Assembly: GCF_030253575.1 (NCBI RefSeq)
Contig: NC_080566.1
Location: forward strand, 11,355,501-11,419,500
DNA length: 64,000 nt
Direction of reading: 5' to 3'
Source of the DNA: Rhododendron vialii
Lineage: Eukaryota > Streptophyta > Magnoliopsida > Ericales > Ericaceae
Shown: in pieces, positions 10,648-22,849 of the stretch
Position numbering within the stretch: the stretch's first letter is position 1
Layout of the letters: every line of letters begins with the position of its first letter
Translations under genes and position numbers: made by a program
Notes under the pieces: generated by a model
Told to the model about the DNA's origin: nothing
The model's database searches: none
Seen by the model: only the letters and a program-made list of their open reading frames with translations

Positions 10648-10935
10648 TTTTTCGTTTTTGTACGAAATCCCTTCCCCGCCCCCCGTTCCCTTCTTTCATC
10701 CGGTCGCCGCAACTTCGGCTCATTCCGTTCGGATCTTCCCGGAGAGTTTTCGCAGCGATTTTTCGAGCTGCGAGCCAAAATCGCCCCGTCAGCGGGCACT
10801 TTCGGCCGTAGCCATCCCTCCAACGGGATACGGGGTCCGGCCGGCGAGACGTGGCTGGGAAAGCCAGAGATAGAGTGAGCAGTGCCCGACGGGGCAGAAA
10901 AATGGAACAAAAGAATTGAAAGCGGAGTGCCTATG

Positions 10936-11054
10936 GGGTGCGATCATACCAGCACTAATGCACCGGATCCCATCAGAACTCCGCAGTTAGGCGTGCTTGG
11001 GCGAGAGTAGTACTAGGATGGGTGACCCCCTGGGAAGTCCTCGTGTTGCACCCC
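10936..11054 (+). rRNA. 5S rRNA: 5S rRNA gene, A55G
   Basis: Family E. Confidence 0.94.
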
Positions 11055-11341
11055 TTTTTCGTTTTTGAACGAAATCCCTTCCCCGCCCCCGTTCCCTTCT
11101 TTCATCCGGTCGCCGCAACTTCGGCTCATTCCGTTCGGATCTTCCCGGAGAGTTTTCGCAGCGATTTTTCGAGCTGCGAGCCAAAATCGCCCCGTCAGCG
11201 GGCACGTTCGGCCGTAGCCATCCCTCCAACGGGATACGGGGTCCGGCCGGCGAGACGTGGCTGGGAAAGCCAGAGATAGAGTGAGCAGTGCCCGACGGGG
11301 CAGAAAAATGGAACAAAAGAATTGAAAGCGGAGTGCCTATG

Positions 11342-11460
11342 GGGTGCGATCATACCAGCACTAATGCACCGGATCCCATCAGAACTCCGCAGTTAGGCGT
11401 GCTTGGGCGAGAGTAGTACTAGGATGGGTGACCCCCTGGGAAGTCCTCGTGTTGCACCCC
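11342..11460 (+). rRNA. 5S rRNA: 5S rRNA gene, A55G
   Basis: Family F, CACTTTCGG marker. Confidence 0.94.
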
Positions 11461-11748
11461 TTTTTCGTTTTTGAACGAAATCCCTTCCCCGCCCCCCGTT
11501 CCCTTCTTTCATCCGGTCGCCGCAACTTCGGCTCATTCCGTTCGGATCTTCCCGGAGAGTTTTCGCAGCGATTTTTCGAGCTGCGAGCCAAAATCGCCCC
11601 GTCAGCGGGCACTTTCGGCCGTAGCCATCCCTCCAACGGGATACGGGGTCCGGCCGGCGAGACGTGGCTGGGAAAGCCAGAGATAGAGTGAGCAGTGCCC
11701 GACGGGGCAGAAAAATGGAACAAAAGAATTGAAAGCGGAGTGCCTATG

Positions 11749-11867
11749 GGGTGCGATCATACCAGCACTAATGCACCGGATCCCATCAGAACTCCGCAGT
11801 TAGGCGTGCTTGGGCGAGAGTAGTACTAGGATGGGTGACCCCCTGGGAAGTCGTCGTGTTGCACCCC
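11749..11867 (+). rRNA. 5S rRNA: 5S rRNA gene, A55G and C105G
   Basis: Family T' with GGTCTGGCC. Confidence 0.93.
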
Positions 11868-12155
11868 TTTTTCGTTTTTGTACGAAATCCCTTCCCCGCT
11901 CCCCGTTCCCTTCTTTCATCCGGTCGCCGCAACTTCGGCTCATTCCGTCCGGATCTTCCCGGAGAGTTTTCGCAGCGATTTTTCGAGCTGCGAGCCAAAA
12001 TAGCCCCGTCAGCGGGCACGTTCGGCCGTAGCCATCCCTCCAACGGGATACGGGGTCTGGCCGGCGAGACGTGGCTGGGAAAGCCAGAGATAGAGTGAGC
12101 AGTGCCCGACGGGGCAGAAAAATGGAACAAAAGAATTGAAAGCGGAGTGCCTATG

Positions 12156-12274
12156 GGGTGCGATCATACCAGCACTAATGCACCGGATCCCATCAGAACT
12201 CCGCAGTTAGGCGTGCTTGGGCGAGAGTAGTACTAGGATGGGTGACCCCCTGGGAAGTCCTCGTGTTGCACCCC
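12156..12274 (+). rRNA. 5S rRNA: 5S rRNA gene, A55G
   Basis: Family F, CACTTTCGG marker, private CCGTTTGG. Confidence 0.94.
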
Positions 12275-12562
12275 TTTTTCGTTTTTGAACGAAATCCCTT
12301 CCCCGCCCCCCGTTCCCTTCTTTCATCCGGTCGCCGCAACTTCGGCTCATTCCGTTTGGATCTTCCCGGAGAGTTTTCGCAGCGATTTTTCGAGCTGCGA
12401 GCCAAAATCGCCCCGTCAGCGGGCACTTTCGGCCGTAGCCATCCCTCCAACGGGATACGGGGTCCGGCCGGCGAGACGTGGCTGGGAAAGCCAGAGATAG
12501 AGTGAGCAGTGCCCGACGGGGCAGAAAAATGGAACAAAAGAATTGAAAGCGGAGTGCCTATG

Positions 12563-12681
12563 GGGTGCGATCATACCAGCACTAATGCACCGGATCCCAT
12601 CAGAACTCCGCAGTTAGGCGTGCTTGGGCGAGAGTAGTACTAGGATGGGTGACCCCCTGGGAAGTCCTCGTGTTGCACCCC
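12563..12681 (+). rRNA. 5S rRNA: 5S rRNA gene, A55G
   Basis: Family E. Confidence 0.94.
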
Positions 12682-12968
12682 TTTTTCGTTTTTGAACGAA
12701 ATCCCTTCCCCGCCCCCGTTCCCTTCTTTCATCCGGTCGCCGCAACTTCGGCTCATTCCGTTCGGATCTTCCCGGAGAGTTTTCGCAGCGATTTTTCGAG
12801 CTGCGAGCCAAAATCGCCCCGTCAGCGGGCACGTTCGGCCGTAGCCATCCCTCCAACGGGATACGGGGTCCGGCCGGCGAGACGTGGCTGGGAAAGCCAG
12901 AGATAGAGTGAGCAGTGCCCGACGGGGCAGAAAAATGGAACAAAAGAATTGAAAGCGGAGTGCCTATG

Positions 12969-13087
12969 GGGTGCGATCATACCAGCACTAATGCACCGGA
13001 TCCCATCAGAACTCCGCAGTTAGGCGTGCTTGGGCGAGAGTAGTACTAGGATGGGTGACCCCCTGGGAAGTCCTCGTGTTGCACCCC
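12969..13087 (+). rRNA. 5S rRNA: 5S rRNA gene, A55G
   Basis: Family F, CACTTTCGG marker. Confidence 0.94.
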
Positions 13088-13375
13088 TTTTTCGTTTTTG
13101 AACGAAATCCCTTCCCCGCCCCCCGTTCCCTTCTTTCATCCGGTCGCCGCAACTTCGGCTCATTCCGTTCGGATCTTCCCGGAGAGTTTTCGCAGCGATT
13201 TTTCGAGCTGCGAGCCAAAATCGCCCCGTCAGCGGGCACTTTCGGCCGTAGCCATCCCTCCAACGGGATACGGGGTCCGGCCGGCGAGACGTGGCTGGGA
13301 AAGCCAGAGATAGAGTGAGCAGTGCCCGACGGGGCAGAAAAATGGAACAAAAGAATTGAAAGCGGAGTGCCTATG

Positions 13376-13494
13376 GGGTGCGATCATACCAGCACTAATG
13401 CACCGGATCCCATCAGAACTCCGCAGTTAGGCGTGCTTGGGCGAGAGTAGTACTAGGATGGGTGACCCCCTGGGAAGTCCTCGTGTTGCACCCC
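13376..13494 (+). rRNA. 5S rRNA: 5S rRNA gene, A55G
   Basis: Family E; terminator runs separated by GG instead of CG. Confidence 0.94.
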
Positions 13495-13781
13495 TTTTTG
13501 GTTTTTGAACGAAATCCCTTCCCCGCCCCCGTTCCCTTCTTTCATCCGGTCGCCGCAACTTCGGCTCATTCCGTTCGGATCTTCCCGGAGAGTTTTCGCA
13601 GCGATTTTTCGAGCTGCGAGCCAAAATCGCCCCGTCAGCGGGCACGTTCGGCCGTAGCCATCCCTCCAACGGGATACGGGGTCCGGCCGGCGAGACGTGG
13701 CTGGGAAAGCCAGAGATAGAGTGAGCAGTGCCCGACGGGGCAGAAAAATGGAACAAAAGAATTGAAAGCGGAGTTCCTATG

Positions 13782-13900
13782 GGGTGCGATCATACCAGCA
13801 CTAATGCACCGGATCCCATCAGAACTCCGCAGTTAGGCGTGCTTGGGCGAGAGTAGTACTAGGATGGGTGACCCCCTGGGAAGTCGTCGTGTTGCACCCC
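13782..13900 (+). rRNA. 5S rRNA: 5S rRNA gene, A55G and C105G
   Basis: Family T; -7 is T. Confidence 0.93.
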
Positions 13901-14188
13901 TTTTTCGTTTTTGTACGAAATCCCTTCCCCGCCCCCCGTTCCCTTCTTTCATCCGGTCGCCGCAACTTCGGCTCATTCCGTCCGGATCTTCCCGGAGAGT
14001 TTTCGCAGCGATTTTTCGAGCTGCGAGCCAAAATAGCCCCGTCAGCGGGCACGTTCGGCCGTAGCCATCCCTCCAACGGGATACGGGGTCCGGCCGGCGA
14101 GACGTGGCTGGGAAAGCCAGAGATAGAGTGAGCAGTGCCCGACGGGGCAGAAAAATGGAACAAAAGAATTGAAAGCGGAGTGCCTATG

Positions 14189-14307
14189 GGGTGCGATCAT
14201 ACCAGCACTAATGCACCGGATCCCATCAGAACTCCGCAGTTAGGCGTGCTTGGGCGAGAGTAGTACTAGGATGGGTGACCCCCTGGGAAGTCGTCGTGTT
14301 GCACCCC
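14189..14307 (+). rRNA. 5S rRNA: 5S rRNA gene, A55G and C105G
   Basis: Family T' with GGTCTGGCC. Confidence 0.93.
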
Positions 14308-14595
14308 TTTTTCGTTTTTGTACGAAATCCCTTCCCCGCTCCCCGTTCCCTTCTTTCATCCGGTCGCCGCAACTTCGGCTCATTCCGTCCGGATCTTCCC
14401 GGAGAGTTTTCGCAGCGATTTTTCGAGCTGCGAGCCAAAATAGCCCCGTCAGCGGGCACGTTCGGCCGTAGCCATCCCTCCAACGGGATACGGGGTCTGG
14501 CCGGCGAGACGTGGCTGGGAAAGCCAGAGATAGAGTGAGCAGTGCCCGACGGGGCAGAAAAATGGAACAAAAGAATTGAAAGCGGAGTGCCTATG

Positions 14596-14714
14596 GGGTG
14601 CGATCATACCAGCACTAATGCACCGGATCCCATCAGAACTCCGCAGTTAGGCGTGCTTGGGCGAGAGTAGTACTAGGATGGGTGACCCCCTGGGAAGTCC
14701 TCGTGTTGCACCCC
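14596..14714 (+). rRNA. 5S rRNA: 5S rRNA gene, A55G
   Basis: Family F. Confidence 0.94.
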
Positions 14715-15002
14715 TTTTTCGTTTTTGAACGAAATCCCTTCCCCGCCCCCCGTTCCCTTCTTTCATCCGGTCGCCGCAACTTCGGCTCATTCCGTTCGGA
14801 TCTTCCCGGAGAGTTTTCGCAGCGATTTTTCGAGCTGCGAGCCAAAATCGCCCCGTCAGCGGGCACGTTCGGCCGTAGCCATCCCTCCAACGGGATACGG
14901 GGTCCGGCCGGCGAGACGTGGCTGGGAAAGCCAGAGATAGAGTGAGCAGTGCCCGACGGGGCAGAAAAATGGAACAAAAGAATTGAAAGCGGAGTGCCTA
15001 TG

Positions 15003-15121
15003 GGGTGCGATCATACCAGCACTAATGCACCGGATCCCATCAGAACTCCGCAGTTAGGCGTGCTTGGGCGAGAGTAGTACTAGGATGGGTGACCCCCTGG
15101 GAAGTCCTCGTGTTGCACCCC
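15003..15121 (+). rRNA. 5S rRNA: 5S rRNA gene, A55G
   Basis: Family b, as at 773. Confidence 0.94.
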
Positions 15122-15409
15122 TTTTTCGTTTTTGTACGAAATCCCTTCCCCGCCCCCCGTTCCCTTCTTTCATCCGGTCGCCGCAACTTCGGCTCATTCC
15201 GTCCGGATCTTCCCGGAGAGTTTTCGCAGCGATTTTTCGAGCTGCGAGCCAAAATAGCCCCGTCAGCGGGCACGTTCGGCCGTAGCCATCCCTCCAACGG
15301 GATACGGGGTCCGGCCGGCGAGACGTGGCTGGGAAAGCCAGAGATAGAGTGAGCAGTGCCCGACGGGGCAGAAAAATGGAACAAAAGAATTGAAAGCGGA
15401 GTGCCTATG

Positions 15410-15528
15410 GGGTGCGATCATACCAGCACTAATGCACCGGATCCCATCAGAACTCCGCAGTTAGGCGTGCTTGGGCGAGAGTAGTACTAGGATGGGTGAC
15501 CCCCTGGGAAGTCCTCGTGTTGCACCCC
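15410..15528 (+). rRNA. 5S rRNA: 5S rRNA gene, A55G
   Basis: Family E. Confidence 0.94.
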
Positions 15529-15815
15529 TTTTTCGTTTTTGAACGAAATCCCTTCCCCGCCCCCGTTCCCTTCTTTCATCCGGTCGCCGCAACTTCGGCT
15601 CATTCCGTTCGGATCTTCCCGGAGAGTTTTCGCAGCGATTTTTCGAGCTGCGAGCCAAAATCGCCCCGTCAGCGGGCACGTTCGGCCGTAGCCATCCCTC
15701 CAACGGGATACGGGGTCCGGCCGGCGAGACGTGGCTGGGAAAGCCAGAGATAGAGTGAGCAGTGCCCGACGGGGCAGAAAAATGGAACAAAAGAATTGAA
15801 AGCGGAGTGCCTATG

Positions 15816-15934
15816 GGGTGCGATCATACCAGCACTAATGCACCGGATCCCATCAGAACTCCGCAGTTAGGCGTGCTTGGGCGAGAGTAGTACTAGGATG
15901 GGTGACCCCCTGGGAAGTCGTCGTGTTGCACCCC
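15816..15934 (+). rRNA. 5S rRNA: 5S rRNA gene, A55G and C105G
   Basis: Family T' with CCCGACGAGGC in the right inverted-repeat arm. Confidence 0.93.
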
Positions 15935-16222
15935 TTTTTCGTTTTTGTACGAAATCCCTTCCCCGCTCCCCGTTCCCTTCTTTCATCCGGTCGCCGCAAC
16001 TTCGGCTCATTCCGTCCGGATCTTCCCGGAGAGTTTTCGCAGCGATTTTTCGAGCTGCGAGCCAAAATAGCCCCGTCAGCGGGCACGTTCGGCCGTAGCC
16101 ATCCCTCCAACGGGATACGGGGTCCGGCCGGCGAGACGTGGCTGGGAAAGCCAGAGATAGAGTGAGCAGTGCCCGACGAGGCAGAAAAATGGAACAAAAG
16201 AATTGAAAGCGGAGTGCCTATG

Positions 16223-16341
16223 GGGTGCGATCATACCAGCACTAATGCACCGGATCCCATCAGAACTCCGCAGTTAGGCGTGCTTGGGCGAGAGTAGTAC
16301 TAGGATGGGTGACCCCCTGGGAAGTCGTCGTGTTGCACCCC
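16223..16341 (+). rRNA. 5S rRNA: 5S rRNA gene, A55G and C105G
   Basis: Family T. Confidence 0.93.
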
Positions 16342-16629
16342 TTTTTCGTTTTTGTACGAAATCCCTTCCCCGCCCCCCGTTCCCTTCTTTCATCCGGTCG
16401 CCGCAACTTCGGCTCATTCCGTCCGGATCTTCCCGGAGAGTTTTCGCAGCGATTTTTCGAGCTGCGAGCCAAAATAGCCCCGTCAGCGGGCACGTTCGGC
16501 CGTAGCCATCCCTCCAACGGGATACGGGGTCCGGCCGGCGAGACGTGGCTGGGAAAGCCAGAGATAGAGTGAGCAGTGCCCGACGGGGCAGAAAAATGGA
16601 ACAAAAGAATTGAAAGCGGAGTGCCTATG

Positions 16630-16748
16630 GGGTGCGATCATACCAGCACTAATGCACCGGATCCCATCAGAACTCCGCAGTTAGGCGTGCTTGGGCGAGA
16701 GTAGTACTAGGATGGGTGACCCCCTGGGAAGTCCTCGTGTTGCACCCC
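16630..16748 (+). rRNA. 5S rRNA: 5S rRNA gene, A55G
   Basis: First C-family unit: second T run is TTTT. Confidence 0.94.
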
Positions 16749-17036
16749 TTTTTCGTTTTCGTACGAAATCCCTTCCCCGCCCCCCGTTCCCTTCTTTCAT
16801 CCGGTCGCCGCAACTTCGGCTCATTCCGTCCGGATCTTCCCGGAGAGATTTCGCAGCGATTTTTCGAGCTGCGAGCCAAAATAGCCCCGTCAGCGGGCAC
16901 GTTCGGCCGTAGCCATCCCTCCAACGGGATACGGGGTCCGGCCGGCGAGACGTGGCTGGGAAAGCCAGAGATAGAGTGAGCAGTGCCCGACGGGGCAGAA
17001 AAATGGAACAAAAGAATTGAAAGCGGAGTGCCTATG

Positions 17037-17155
17037 GGGTGCGATCATACCAGCACTAATGCACCGGATCCCATCAGAACTCCGCAGTTAGGCGTGCTTG
17101 GGCGAGAGTAGTACTAGGATGGGTGACCCCCTGGGAAGTCCTCGTGTTGCACCCC
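17037..17155 (+). rRNA. 5S rRNA: 5S rRNA gene, A55G
   Basis: Family E. Confidence 0.94.
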
Positions 17156-17442
17156 TTTTTCGTTTTTGAACGAAATCCCTTCCCCGCCCCCGTTCCCTTC
17201 TTTCATCCGGTCGCCGCAACTTCGGCTCATTCCGTTCGGATCTTCCCGGAGAGTTTTCGCAGCGATTTTTCGAGCTGCGAGCCAAAATCGCCCCGTCAGC
17301 GGGCACGTTCGGCCGTAGCCATCCCTCCAACGGGATACGGGGTCCGGCCGGCGAGACGTGGCTGGGAAAGCCAGAGATAGAGTGAGCAGTGCCCGACGGG
17401 GCAGAAAAATGGAACAAAAGAATTGAAAGCGGAGTTCCTATG

Positions 17443-17561
17443 GGGTGCGATCATACCAGCACTAATGCACCGGATCCCATCAGAACTCCGCAGTTAGGCG
17501 TGCTTGGGCGAGAGTAGTACTAGGATGGGTGACCCCCTGGGAAGTCGTCGTGTTGCACCCC
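17443..17561 (+). rRNA. 5S rRNA: 5S rRNA gene, A55G and C105G
   Basis: Family T; -7 is T. Confidence 0.93.
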
Positions 17562-17849
17562 TTTTTCGTTTTTGTACGAAATCCCTTCCCCGCCCCCCGT
17601 TCCCTTCTTTCATCCGGTCGCCGCAACTTCGGCTCATTCCGTCCGGATCTTCCCGGAGAGTTTTCGCAGCGATTTTTCGAGCTGCGAGCCAAAATAGCCC
17701 CGTCAGCGGGCACGTTCGGCCGTAGCCATCCCTCCAACGGGATACGGGGTCCGGCCGGCGAGACGTGGCTGGGAAAGCCAGAGATAGAGTGAGCAGTGCC
17801 CGACGGGGCAGAAAAATGGAACAAAAGAATTGAAAGCGGAGTGCCTATG

Positions 17850-17968
17850 GGGTGCGATCATACCAGCACTAATGCACCGGATCCCATCAGAACTCCGCGG
17901 TTAGGCGTGCTTGGGCGAGAGTAGTACTAGGATGGGTGACCCCCTGGGAAGTCGTCGTGTTGCACCCC
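17850..17968 (+). rRNA. 5S rRNA: 5S rRNA gene, A50G, A55G and C105G
   Basis: CCGCGGTTAGG puts two changes in box A. Family T. Confidence 0.92.
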
Positions 17969-18256
17969 TTTTTCGTTTTTGTACGAAATCCCTTCCCCGC
18001 CCCCCGTTCCCTTCTTTCATCCGGTCGCCGCAACTTCGGCTCATTCCGTCCGGATCTTCCCGGAGAGTTTTCGCAGCGATTTTTCGAGCTGCGAGCCAAA
18101 ATAGCCCCGTCAGCGGGCACGTTCGGCCGTAGCCATCCCTCCAACGGGATACGGGGTCCGGCCGGCGAGACGTGGCTGGGAAAGCCAGAGATAGAGTGAG
18201 CAGTGCCCGACGGGGCAGAAAAATGGAACAAAAGAATTGAAAGCGGAGTGCCTATG

Positions 18257-18375
18257 GGGTGCGATCATACCAGCACTAATGCACCGGATCCCATTAGAAC
18301 TCCGCAGTTAGGCGTGCTTGGGCGAGAGTAGTACTAGGATGGGTGACCCCCTGGGAAGTCCTCGTGTTGCACCCC
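18257..18375 (+). rRNA. 5S rRNA: 5S rRNA gene, C39T and A55G
   Basis: CCCATTAGAAC is private to this copy. Family C. Confidence 0.92.
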
Positions 18376-18663
18376 TTTTTCGTTTTCGTACGAAATCCCT
18401 TCCCCGCCCCCCGTTCCCTTCTTTCATCCGGTCGCCGCAACTTCGGCTCATTCCGTCCGGATCTTCCCGGAGAGATTTCGCAGCGATTTTTCGAGCTGCG
18501 AGCCAAAATAGCCCCGTCAGCGGGCACGTTCGGCCGTAGCCATCCCTCCAACGGGATACGGGGTCCGGCCGGCGAGACGTGGCTGGGAAAGCCAGAGATA
18601 GAGTGAGCAGTGCCCGACGGGGCAGAAAAATGGAACAAAAGAATTGAAAGCGGAGTGCCTATG

Positions 18664-18782
18664 GGGTGCGATCATACCAGCACTAATGCACCGGATCCCA
18701 TCAGAACTCCGCAGTTAGGCGTGCTTGGGCGAGAGTAGTACTAGGATGGGTGACCCCCTGGGAAGTCCTCGTGTTGCACCCC
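18664..18782 (+). rRNA. 5S rRNA: 5S rRNA gene, A55G
   Basis: Family E with TTCCCGAAGAG. Confidence 0.94.
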
Positions 18783-19069
18783 TTTTTCGTTTTTGAACGA
18801 AATCCCTTCCCCGCCCCCGTTCCCTTCTTTCATCCGGTCGCCGCAACTTCGGCTCATTCCGTTCGGATCTTCCCGAAGAGTTTTCGCAGCGATTTTTCGA
18901 GCTGCGAGCCAAAATCGCCCCGTCAGCGGGCACGTTCGGCCGTAGCCATCCCTCCAACGGGATACGGGGTCCGGCCGGCGAGACGTGGCTGGGAAAGCCA
19001 GAGATAGAGTGAGCAGTGCCCGACGGGGCAGAAAAATGGAACAAAAGAATTGAAAGCGGAGTTCCTATG

Positions 19070-19188
19070 GGGTGCGATCATACCAGCACTAATGCACCGG
19101 ATCCCATCAGAACTCCGCAGTTAGGCGTGCTTGGGCGAGAGTAGTACTAGGATGGGTGACCCCCTGGGAAGTCGTCGTGTTGCACCCC
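19070..19188 (+). rRNA. 5S rRNA: 5S rRNA gene, A55G and C105G
   Basis: Family T; -7 is T. Confidence 0.93.
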
Positions 19189-19476
19189 TTTTTCGTTTTT
19201 GTACGAAATCCCTTCCCCGCCCCCCGTTCCCTTCTTTCATCCGGTCGCCGCAACTTCGGCTCATTCCGTCCGGATCTTCCCGGAGAGTTTTCGCAGCGAT
19301 TTTTCGAGCTGCGAGCCAAAATAGCCCCGTCAGCGGGCACGTTCGGCCGTAGCCATCCCTCCAACGGGATACGGGGTCCGGCCGGCGAGACGTGGCTGGG
19401 AAAGCCAGAGATAGAGTGAGCAGTGCCCGACGGGGCAGAAAAATGGAACAAAAGAATTGAAAGCGGAGTGCCTATG

Positions 19477-19595
19477 GGGTGCGATCATACCAGCACTAAT
19501 GCACCGGATCCCATCAGAACTCCGCGGTTAGGCGTGCTTGGGCGAGAGTAGTACTAGGATGGGTGACCCCCTGGGAAGTCGTCGTGTTGCACCCC
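19477..19595 (+). rRNA. 5S rRNA: 5S rRNA gene, A50G, A55G and C105G
   Basis: Partner of 17850. One extra C (AGCCCCCGTC) makes this the only 408 bp unit of block A; GAACAAAACAATTG alters the AT box of the next gene. Confidence 0.92.
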
Positions 19596-19884
19596 TTTTT
19601 CGTTTTTGTACGAAATCCCTTCCCCGCCCCCCGTTCCCTTCTTTCATCCGGTCGCCGCAACTTCGGCTCATTCCGTCCGGATCTTCCCGGAGAGTTTTCG
19701 CAGCGATTTTTCGAGCTGCGAGCCAAAATAGCCCCCGTCAGCGGGCACGTTCGGCCGTAGCCATCCCTCCAACGGGATACGGGGTCCGGCCGGCGAGACG
19801 TGGCTGGGAAAGCCAGAGATAGAGTGAGCAGTGCCCGACGGGGCAGAAAAATGGAACAAAACAATTGAAAGCGGAGTGCCTATG

Positions 19885-20003
19885 GGGTGCGATCATACCA
19901 GCACTAATGCACCGGATCCCATCAGAACTCCGCAGTTAGGCGTGCTTGGGCGAGAGTAGTACTAGGATGGGTGACCCCCTGGGAAGTCCTCGTGTTGCAC
20001 CCC
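19885..20003 (+). rRNA. 5S rRNA: 5S rRNA gene, A55G
   Basis: Upstream AT box is AAAACAATT. Family E with GTAGACATCC. Confidence 0.93.
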
Positions 20004-20290
20004 TTTTTCGTTTTTGAACGAAATCCCTTCCCCGCCCCCGTTCCCTTCTTTCATCCGGTCGCCGCAACTTCGGCTCATTCCGTTCGGATCTTCCCGGAGA
20101 GTTTTCGCAGCGATTTTTCGAGCTGCGAGCCAAAATCGCCCCGTCAGCGGGCACGTTCGGCCGTAGACATCCCTCCAACGGGATACGGGGTCCGGCCGGC
20201 GAGACGTGGCTGGGAAAGCCAGAGATAGAGTGAGCAGTGCCCGACGGGGCAGAAAAATGGAACAAAAGAATTGAAAGCGGAGTTCCTATG

Positions 20291-20409
20291 GGGTGCGATC
20301 ATACCAGCACTAATGCACCGGATCCCATCAGAACTCCGCAGTTAGGCGTGCTTGGGCGAGAGTAGTACTAGGATGGGTGACCCCCTGGGAAGTCGTCGTG
20401 TTGCACCCC
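20291..20409 (+). rRNA. 5S rRNA: 5S rRNA gene, A55G and C105G
   Basis: Family T; -7 is T. Confidence 0.93.
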
Positions 20410-20697
20410 TTTTTCGTTTTTGTACGAAATCCCTTCCCCGCCCCCCGTTCCCTTCTTTCATCCGGTCGCCGCAACTTCGGCTCATTCCGTCCGGATCTTC
20501 CCGGAGAGTTTTCGCAGCGATTTTTCGAGCTGCGAGCCAAAATAGCCCCGTCAGCGGGCACGTTCGGCCGTAGCCATCCCTCCAACGGGATACGGGGTCC
20601 GGCCGGCGAGACGTGGCTGGGAAAGCCAGAGATAGAGTGAGCAGTGCCCGACGGGGCAGAAAAATGGAACAAAAGAATTGAAAGCGGAGTGCCTATG

Positions 20698-20816
20698 GGG
20701 TGCGATGATACCAGCACTAATGCACCGGATCCCATCAGAACTCCGCAGTTAGGCGTGCTTGGGCGAGAGTAGTACTAGGATGGGTGACCCCCTGGGAAGT
20801 CCTCGTGTTGCACCCC
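20698..20816 (+). rRNA. 5S rRNA: 5S rRNA gene, C10G and A55G
   Basis: GCGATGATACC is private, just past the terminal helix. Family F. Confidence 0.92.
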
Positions 20817-21104
20817 TTTTTCGTTTTTGAACGAAATCCCTTCCCCGCCCCCCGTTCCCTTCTTTCATCCGGTCGCCGCAACTTCGGCTCATTCCGTTCG
20901 GATCTTCCCGGAGAGTTTTCGCAGCGATTTTTCGAGCTGCGAGCCAAAATCGCCCCGTCAGCGGGCACGTTCGGCCGTAGCCATCCCTCCAACGGGATAC
21001 GGGGTCCGGCCGGCGAGACGTGGCTGGGAAAGCCAGAGATAGAGTGAGCAGTGCCCGACGGGGCAGAAAAATGGAACAAAAGAATTGAAAGCGGAGTTCC
21101 TATG

Positions 21105-21223
21105 GGGTGCGATCATACCAGCACTAATGCACCGGATCCCATCAGAACTCCGCAGTTAGGCGTGCTTGGGCGAGAGTAGTACTAGGATGGGTGACCCCCT
21201 GGGAAGTCGTCGTGTTGCACCCC
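21105..21223 (+). rRNA. 5S rRNA: 5S rRNA gene, A55G and C105G
   Basis: Family T, first of the T-E dimers; -7 is T. Confidence 0.93.
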
Positions 21224-21511
21224 TTTTTCGTTTTTGTACGAAATCCCTTCCCCGCCCCCCGTTCCCTTCTTTCATCCGGTCGCCGCAACTTCGGCTCATT
21301 CCGTCCGGATCTTCCCGGAGAGTTTTCGCAGCGATTTTTCGAGCTGCGAGCCAAAATAGCCCCGTCAGCGGGCACGTTCGGCCGTAGCCATCCCTCCAAC
21401 GGGATACGGGGTCCGGCCGGCGAGACGTGGCTGGGAAAGCCAGAGATAGAGTGAGCAGTGCCCGACGGGGCAGAAAAATGGAACAAAAGAATTGAAAGCG
21501 GAGTGCCTATG

Positions 21512-21630
21512 GGGTGCGATCATACCAGCACTAATGCACCGGATCCCATCAGAACTCCGCAGTTAGGCGTGCTTGGGCGAGAGTAGTACTAGGATGGGTG
21601 ACCCCCTGGGAAGTCCTCGTGTTGCACCCC
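21512..21630 (+). rRNA. 5S rRNA: 5S rRNA gene, A55G
   Basis: Family E. Confidence 0.94.
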
Positions 21631-21917
21631 TTTTTCGTTTTTGAACGAAATCCCTTCCCCGCCCCCGTTCCCTTCTTTCATCCGGTCGCCGCAACTTCGG
21701 CTCATTCCGTTCGGATCTTCCCGGAGAGTTTTCGCAGCGATTTTTCGAGCTGCGAGCCAAAATCGCCCCGTCAGCGGGCACGTTCGGCCGTAGCCATCCC
21801 TCCAACGGGATACGGGGTCCGGCCGGCGAGACGTGGCTGGGAAAGCCAGAGATAGAGTGAGCAGTGCCCGACGGGGCAGAAAAATGGAACAAAAGAATTG
21901 AAAGCGGAGTTCCTATG

Positions 21918-22036
21918 GGGTGCGATCATACCAGCACTAATGCACCGGATCCCATCAGAACTCCGCAGTTAGGCGTGCTTGGGCGAGAGTAGTACTAGGA
22001 TGGGTGACCCCCTGGGAAGTCGTCGTGTTGCACCCC
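21918..22036 (+). rRNA. 5S rRNA: 5S rRNA gene, A55G and C105G
   Basis: Family T; -7 is T. Confidence 0.93.
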
Positions 22037-22324
22037 TTTTTCGTTTTTGTACGAAATCCCTTCCCCGCCCCCCGTTCCCTTCTTTCATCCGGTCGCCGCA
22101 ACTTCGGCTCATTCCGTCCGGATCTTCCCGGAGAGTTTTCGCAGCGATTTTTCGAGCTGCGAGCCAAAATAGCCCCGTCAGCGGGCACGTTCGGCCGTAG
22201 CCATCCCTCCAACGGGATACGGGGTCCGGCCGGCGAGACGTGGCTGGGAAAGCCAGAGATAGAGTGAGCAGTGCCCGACGGGGCAGAAAAATGGAACAAA
22301 AGAATTGAAAGCGGAGTGCCTATG

Positions 22325-22443
22325 GGGTGCGATCATACCAGCACTAATGCACCGGATCCCATCAGAACTCCGCAGTTAGGCGTGCTTGGGCGAGAGTAGT
22401 ACTAGGATGGGTGACCCCCTGGGAAGTCCTCGTGTTGCACCCC
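22325..22443 (+). rRNA. 5S rRNA: 5S rRNA gene, A55G
   Basis: Family E. Confidence 0.94.
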
Positions 22444-22730
22444 TTTTTCGTTTTTGAACGAAATCCCTTCCCCGCCCCCGTTCCCTTCTTTCATCCGGTC
22501 GCCGCAACTTCGGCTCATTCCGTTCGGATCTTCCCGGAGAGTTTTCGCAGCGATTTTTCGAGCTGCGAGCCAAAATCGCCCCGTCAGCGGGCACGTTCGG
22601 CCGTAGCCATCCCTCCAACGGGATACGGGGTCCGGCCGGCGAGACGTGGCTGGGAAAGCCAGAGATAGAGTGAGCAGTGCCCGACGGGGCAGAAAAATGG
22701 AACAAAAGAATTGAAAGCGGAGTTCCTATG

Positions 22731-22849
22731 GGGTGCGATCATACCAGCACTAATGCACCGGATCCCATCAGAACTCCGCAGTTAGGCGTGCTTGGGCGAG
22801 AGTAGTACTAGGATGGGTGACCCCCTGGGAAGTCGTCGTGTTGCACCCC
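22731..22849 (+). rRNA. 5S rRNA: 5S rRNA gene, A55G and C105G
   Basis: Family T; -7 is T. Confidence 0.93.

Larger units (their letters stand above)
17443..20290 (+). repeat. 4-unit, 1627 bp repeat, second copy missing one unit
   Basis: T, T with A50G, C, E (17443, 17850, 18257, 18664) are followed by T, T with A50G, E (19070, 19477, 19885). The A50G genes are 1627 bp apart. The second copy lacks the C-family unit. Confidence 0.8.

Noticed and set aside
20328-20735. A longer 135-codon frame on the minus strand
   Set aside because: It is longer only because gene 20698 has C10G, which removes a stop in that frame.
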